Below, piece by piece: positions 5,236-6,589 of a stretch of 6,589 nucleotides of DNA. Origin of the DNA: Actinomycetes bacterium (lineage in GTDB: Bacteria > Actinomycetota > Actinomycetes > Actinomycetales > Microbacteriaceae); NCBI GenBank assembly GCA_023432305.1, contig JAEYUT010000011.1, forward strand, positions 1-6,589, given 5' to 3'. The notes under the pieces are model-generated. The model saw only the letters and a list, made by a program, of their open reading frames with translations, was not told the origin of the DNA and did not search any database. Each line of letters starts with the position of its first letter. Positions within the stretch are counted from its first letter, which is position 1. A program made the translations under genes and the position numbers.

Positions 5236-5258
5236 CGTCGTCAGCGAAAGGAACCGCC

Positions 5259-6119
5259 ATGACCATCCTCGTCACCGGAGCCTCCGGACACCTCGGCCGG
5301 CTCGTCATCGACGCCCTCCGCGAGCGCGGCGTCGCACCCTCCGACATCCGCGCCGGCGCGCGCGACACCGCGAAGATCGCCGATCTCGCGGCAACGGGCG
5401 TGGAGACGGTGCACCTCGACTACGACGAGCCCGCGACGGTGCAGGCGGCGGTCACCGGCGCCGACAAGGTGCTGCTCATCTCGGGCTCCGAGGTGGGCCG
5501 GCGTGTGCCGCAGCACACGGCTGTGGTCGAGGCCGCCGCCGCGGCGGGGGTGTCGCAGTTCGTCTACACGAGCGCCCCGCATGTGGACATCTCATCTCTG
5601 GTCATCGCCCCCGAGCACAAGGCCACCGAGGAGGCGATCGCCGCCGCGGGCCTTCCCGCCACCGTGCTGCGCAACAACTGGTACACCGAGAACTATGTGC
5701 GCGAGATCGAGCCTGCGCGCGCCACGGGCGTGCTCGCCTCGAGCGCGGGGGATGGTCGCGTCGCCTCGGCCAGCCGCGCGGACTATGCGGAGGCCGCCGC
5801 GGTCGTGCTCACGACAGACGGGCACATCGGCGCGGTCTACGAGCTGGGCGGCGACGACGCGTGGAACTTCGACGAGCTCGCCGCGGCGATCGGCGCGATC
5901 GTCGGACGCGAGGTGATCTACGAGCGCCTCACCGCAGAGCAGTACGCCGAGCGCCTGCAGGGCTTCGGCGTGGACCCGGGGGCCATCGGCTTCATGATCG
6001 CGCTGGATGCGAACATCCGCGCGGGCGCTCTCGCGGAGACCACGGGCGACCTCTCGCGCCTCATCGGCCACCCCACGACTCCGCTCGTCGAAGGGCTGCG
6101 CGCGGCGATCGCCGGCTGA
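5259..6119 (+). CDS. NmrA/SDR-family NAD(P)-binding oxidoreductase, QorB-like quinone oxidoreductase
   Basis: The 286-residue cytoplasmic enzyme matches the length and block order of E. coli QorB (NAD(P)H:quinone oxidoreductase 2). It opens with the Rossmann motif MTILVTGASGHLG (G7-x-x-G10-x-x-G13). QorB-like segments follow in order: KVLLISGSEVGRRVPQH, FVYTSAPHVD, TVLRNNWYTENY, SSAGDGRVASASRADYAEAA, VYELGGDDAWNFDELAAAI, and near the end LSRLIGHPTTPL. By family it binds NADPH and reduces quinones, or acts as a redox sensor as in NmrA/HSCARG; enzyme activity is likely but unproven. The frame is open to an ATG at 5190, but the ATG at 5259 has AAAGGA 6 nt upstream and begins the Rossmann strand. 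The 191-bp spacer before it is rich in inverted repeats and lacks any TA dinucleotide between 5111 and 5258. Confidence 0.9.
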   Translation: MTILVTGASGHLGRLVIDALRERGVAPSDIRAGARDTAKIADLAATGVETVHLDYDEPATVQAAVTGADKVLLISGSEVGRRVPQHTAVVEAAAAAGVSQFVYTSAPHVDISSLVIAPEHKATEEAIAAAGLPATVLRNNWYTENYVREIEPARATGVLASSAGDGRVASASRADYAEAAAVVLTTDGHIGAVYELGGDDAWNFDELAAAIGAIVGREVIYERLTAEQYAERLQGFGVDPGAIGFMIALDANIRAGALAETTGDLSRLIGHPTTPLVEGLRAAIAG

Positions 6120-6139
6120 CGGGGGCGGCCCCCGGCGTC
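6118..6139. terminator. GC-rich hairpin between convergent genes
   Basis: GACGGGGG pairs with CCCC-GG-CGTC around a CGGC loop (8 pairs, 2-nt bulge), starting within the stop codon of the oxidoreductase gene and ending 17 nt before the stop of the convergent gene. There is no T-tract. It is a plausible but weak terminator for either strand. Confidence 0.4.
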
Positions 6140-6155
6140 GCGCTGTCGGCGTCGC

Positions 6156-6401
6156 TCAGTCGGCTTCGGGGCCCGCGTCGATCTCGATGACGGCCTCGAC
6201 GTCCTGCACGAACTCCACCCGGATGTCGCCATCCGGGCCTCCCGGACGCACCGCCGCCGTGTCGGCGATATCGATGCGGGTCGCGCCGTCGCTGCCCTCC
6301 GAGAGGGTGATGCGCGGTGCCGCGTCCTCGGGCACCGCCTTGGGCGCGGATGTCAGCTGCTCGGCGCGCTCGTCAGGGTCCAGGATCTCGTCGGGAGTCA
6401 T
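6156..6401 (-). CDS. Small acidic protein of unknown function
   Basis: I do not recognise a family. The 81-residue product begins MTPDEILDPDERAEQL, a likely short helix, passes through a Pro/Ala-rich linker, and then shows alternating strand-like segments (PRITLSEG, ATRIDIADT, DIRVEFVQD, AVIEIDAG), suggesting a small beta-rich fold. It has about 21 acidic and 6 basic residues, so it is strongly negative. There is no signal peptide or membrane segment. The frame is open to 6488, but only the ATG at 6401 has support: TTGTGG and CATCAT spaced 17 bp apart, the latter 6 nt before the start, with no Shine-Dalgarno. It is divergent from the tRNA gene and convergent with the oxidoreductase gene. The composition looks truly coding, and the length is typical of small conserved actinobacterial proteins. 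Confidence 0.65.
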   Translation of the reverse strand: MTPDEILDPDERAEQLTSAPKAVPEDAAPRITLSEGSDGATRIDIADTAAVRPGGPDGDIRVEFVQDVEAVIEIDAGPEAD

Positions 6402-6407
6402 GCGACC

Positions 6408-6436
6408 ATGATGCGCGCGCGACTCGGCACCCACAA
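6408..6436 (-). promoter_or_regulatory. Candidate promoter (TTGTGG-17 bp-CATCAT) of the small acidic protein, leaderless
   Basis: On the minus strand TTGTGG (6431-6436) and CATCAT (6408-6413) are separated by 17 bp, and 6 nt separate the -10 from the ATG at 6401. This is the only one of the four leaderless candidates with a recognisable -35. Confidence 0.4.
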
Positions 6437-6478
6437 GGGCTTGCGGCTGGCGCGCTCGTCCGTCCAGCGCGACCATGG

Positions 6479-6508
6479 TTCGAAGCACCCCGAATCATCC
6501 GTTAGACT
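6479..6508 (+). promoter_or_regulatory. Candidate tRNA promoter (TTCGAA-18 bp-TAGACT)
   Basis: TAGACT (6503-6508) fits TANNNT and TTCGAA (6479-6484) is a fair -35 at 18 bp. The predicted start near 6515 would leave almost no 5' leader before the tRNA. Confidence 0.4.
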
Positions 6509-6515
6509 CGTTGGC

Positions 6516-6589
6516 GGTACCGTGTCCGAGCGGCCGAAGGAGCATGTCTCGAAAACATGTGATGGTTCACGCCATCCGTGGGTTCAAAT
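6516..6589 (+). tRNA. tRNA-Ser(CGA), 3' end beyond the window
   Basis: The gene reads UCG codons. The acceptor 5' strand is GGTACCG (6516-6522), followed by TG and a D-arm with TCC...GGA around the GAGCGGCCGAA loop. The anticodon stem is CATGT/ACATG (6543-6547 and 6555-6559) with loop CTCGAAA and anticodon CGA at 6550-6552. A long class II variable arm (GATGG with CCATC, 6561-6576) marks it as a serine tRNA. The T-arm begins GTGGGTTCAAAT and runs off the end, so the T-stem 3' strand, acceptor 3' strand and CCA status are not visible. Confidence 0.95.

Noticed and set aside
5190..5258. Extension of the QorB-like protein to an ATG at 5190
   Set aside because: It would put 23 Arg/Ser-rich residues before the Rossmann strand, while the ATG at 5259 has AAAGGA at the right distance.
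6134..6161. Two imperfect 14-bp direct repeats (GGCGTCGC-n6)
   Set aside because: Only two copies are present, overlapping a stop codon; this is within what GC-biased sequence gives by chance.
6446..6468. GCTGG/CCAGC inverted repeat upstream of the tRNA gene
   Set aside because: Five pairs with a 13-nt loop in GC-rich DNA is not significant.
1..6589. CRISPR array, insertion sequence, phage or toxin-antitoxin module
   Set aside because: I found no spaced direct repeats, transposase or integrase motifs, or small paired toxin-antitoxin genes anywhere in the window; base composition looks even throughout.

Overview
The window is high-GC, densely coding DNA from an actinomycete, most likely Microbacteriaceae (Microbacterium-like). 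The placement is inferred from GC-rich codon use, GTG starts, apparently leaderless genes, hairpins without T-tracts at gene ends, and the type of tRNA-Ser. No species-level claim can be made from sequence alone. All genes look intact, apart from the two features cut by the window edges. I see no insertion sequence, phage gene, CRISPR array or rRNA.

Layout. 3-560 (+): C-terminal part of a Nei/Fpg-family DNA glycosylase. 580-1101 (-): small two- or three-helix membrane protein, convergent with it. 1159-2055 (+): RhtA-like EamA exporter, divergent from the membrane protein across 57 bp. A perfect 12-bp-stem hairpin (2057-2084) separates the exporter from the convergent gene at 2098-2562 (-), a stand-alone CinA/PncC nicotinamide-nucleotide amidase. 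Upstream of that on the minus strand is a DesK/DesR-type two-component pair: histidine kinase 3238-4425 and response regulator 2630-3241, overlapping by 4 bp (GTGA). A 168-bp divergent region (4426-4593) holding TGACA/TGTCA inverted repeats separates the kinase from a small-multidrug-export-type membrane protein (4594-5067, +). After a strong hairpin and a structured 191-bp spacer comes a QorB-like NmrA/SDR quinone oxidoreductase (5259-6119, +). It converges on a small acidic protein of unknown function (6156-6401, -). The window ends inside a tRNA-Ser(CGA) gene (6516 to beyond 6589).

How they may work together. The DNA repair and NAD-salvage genes look like housekeeping genes. The most regulatory part is the middle: a kinase with an almost wholly membrane-embedded sensor, its regulator, a divergent membrane protein, and a shared intergenic region with symmetric repeats placed in or near both predicted promoters. 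I infer, without proof, that the pair senses a membrane or envelope condition and controls itself and the divergent membrane protein.

Four genes (580-1101, 1159-2055, 3238-4425, 6156-6401) lack a usable Shine-Dalgarno sequence. Each has a -10-like hexamer exactly 6 nt before its start codon, the geometry expected for leaderless mRNAs. The other four visible starts have good Shine-Dalgarno sequences.
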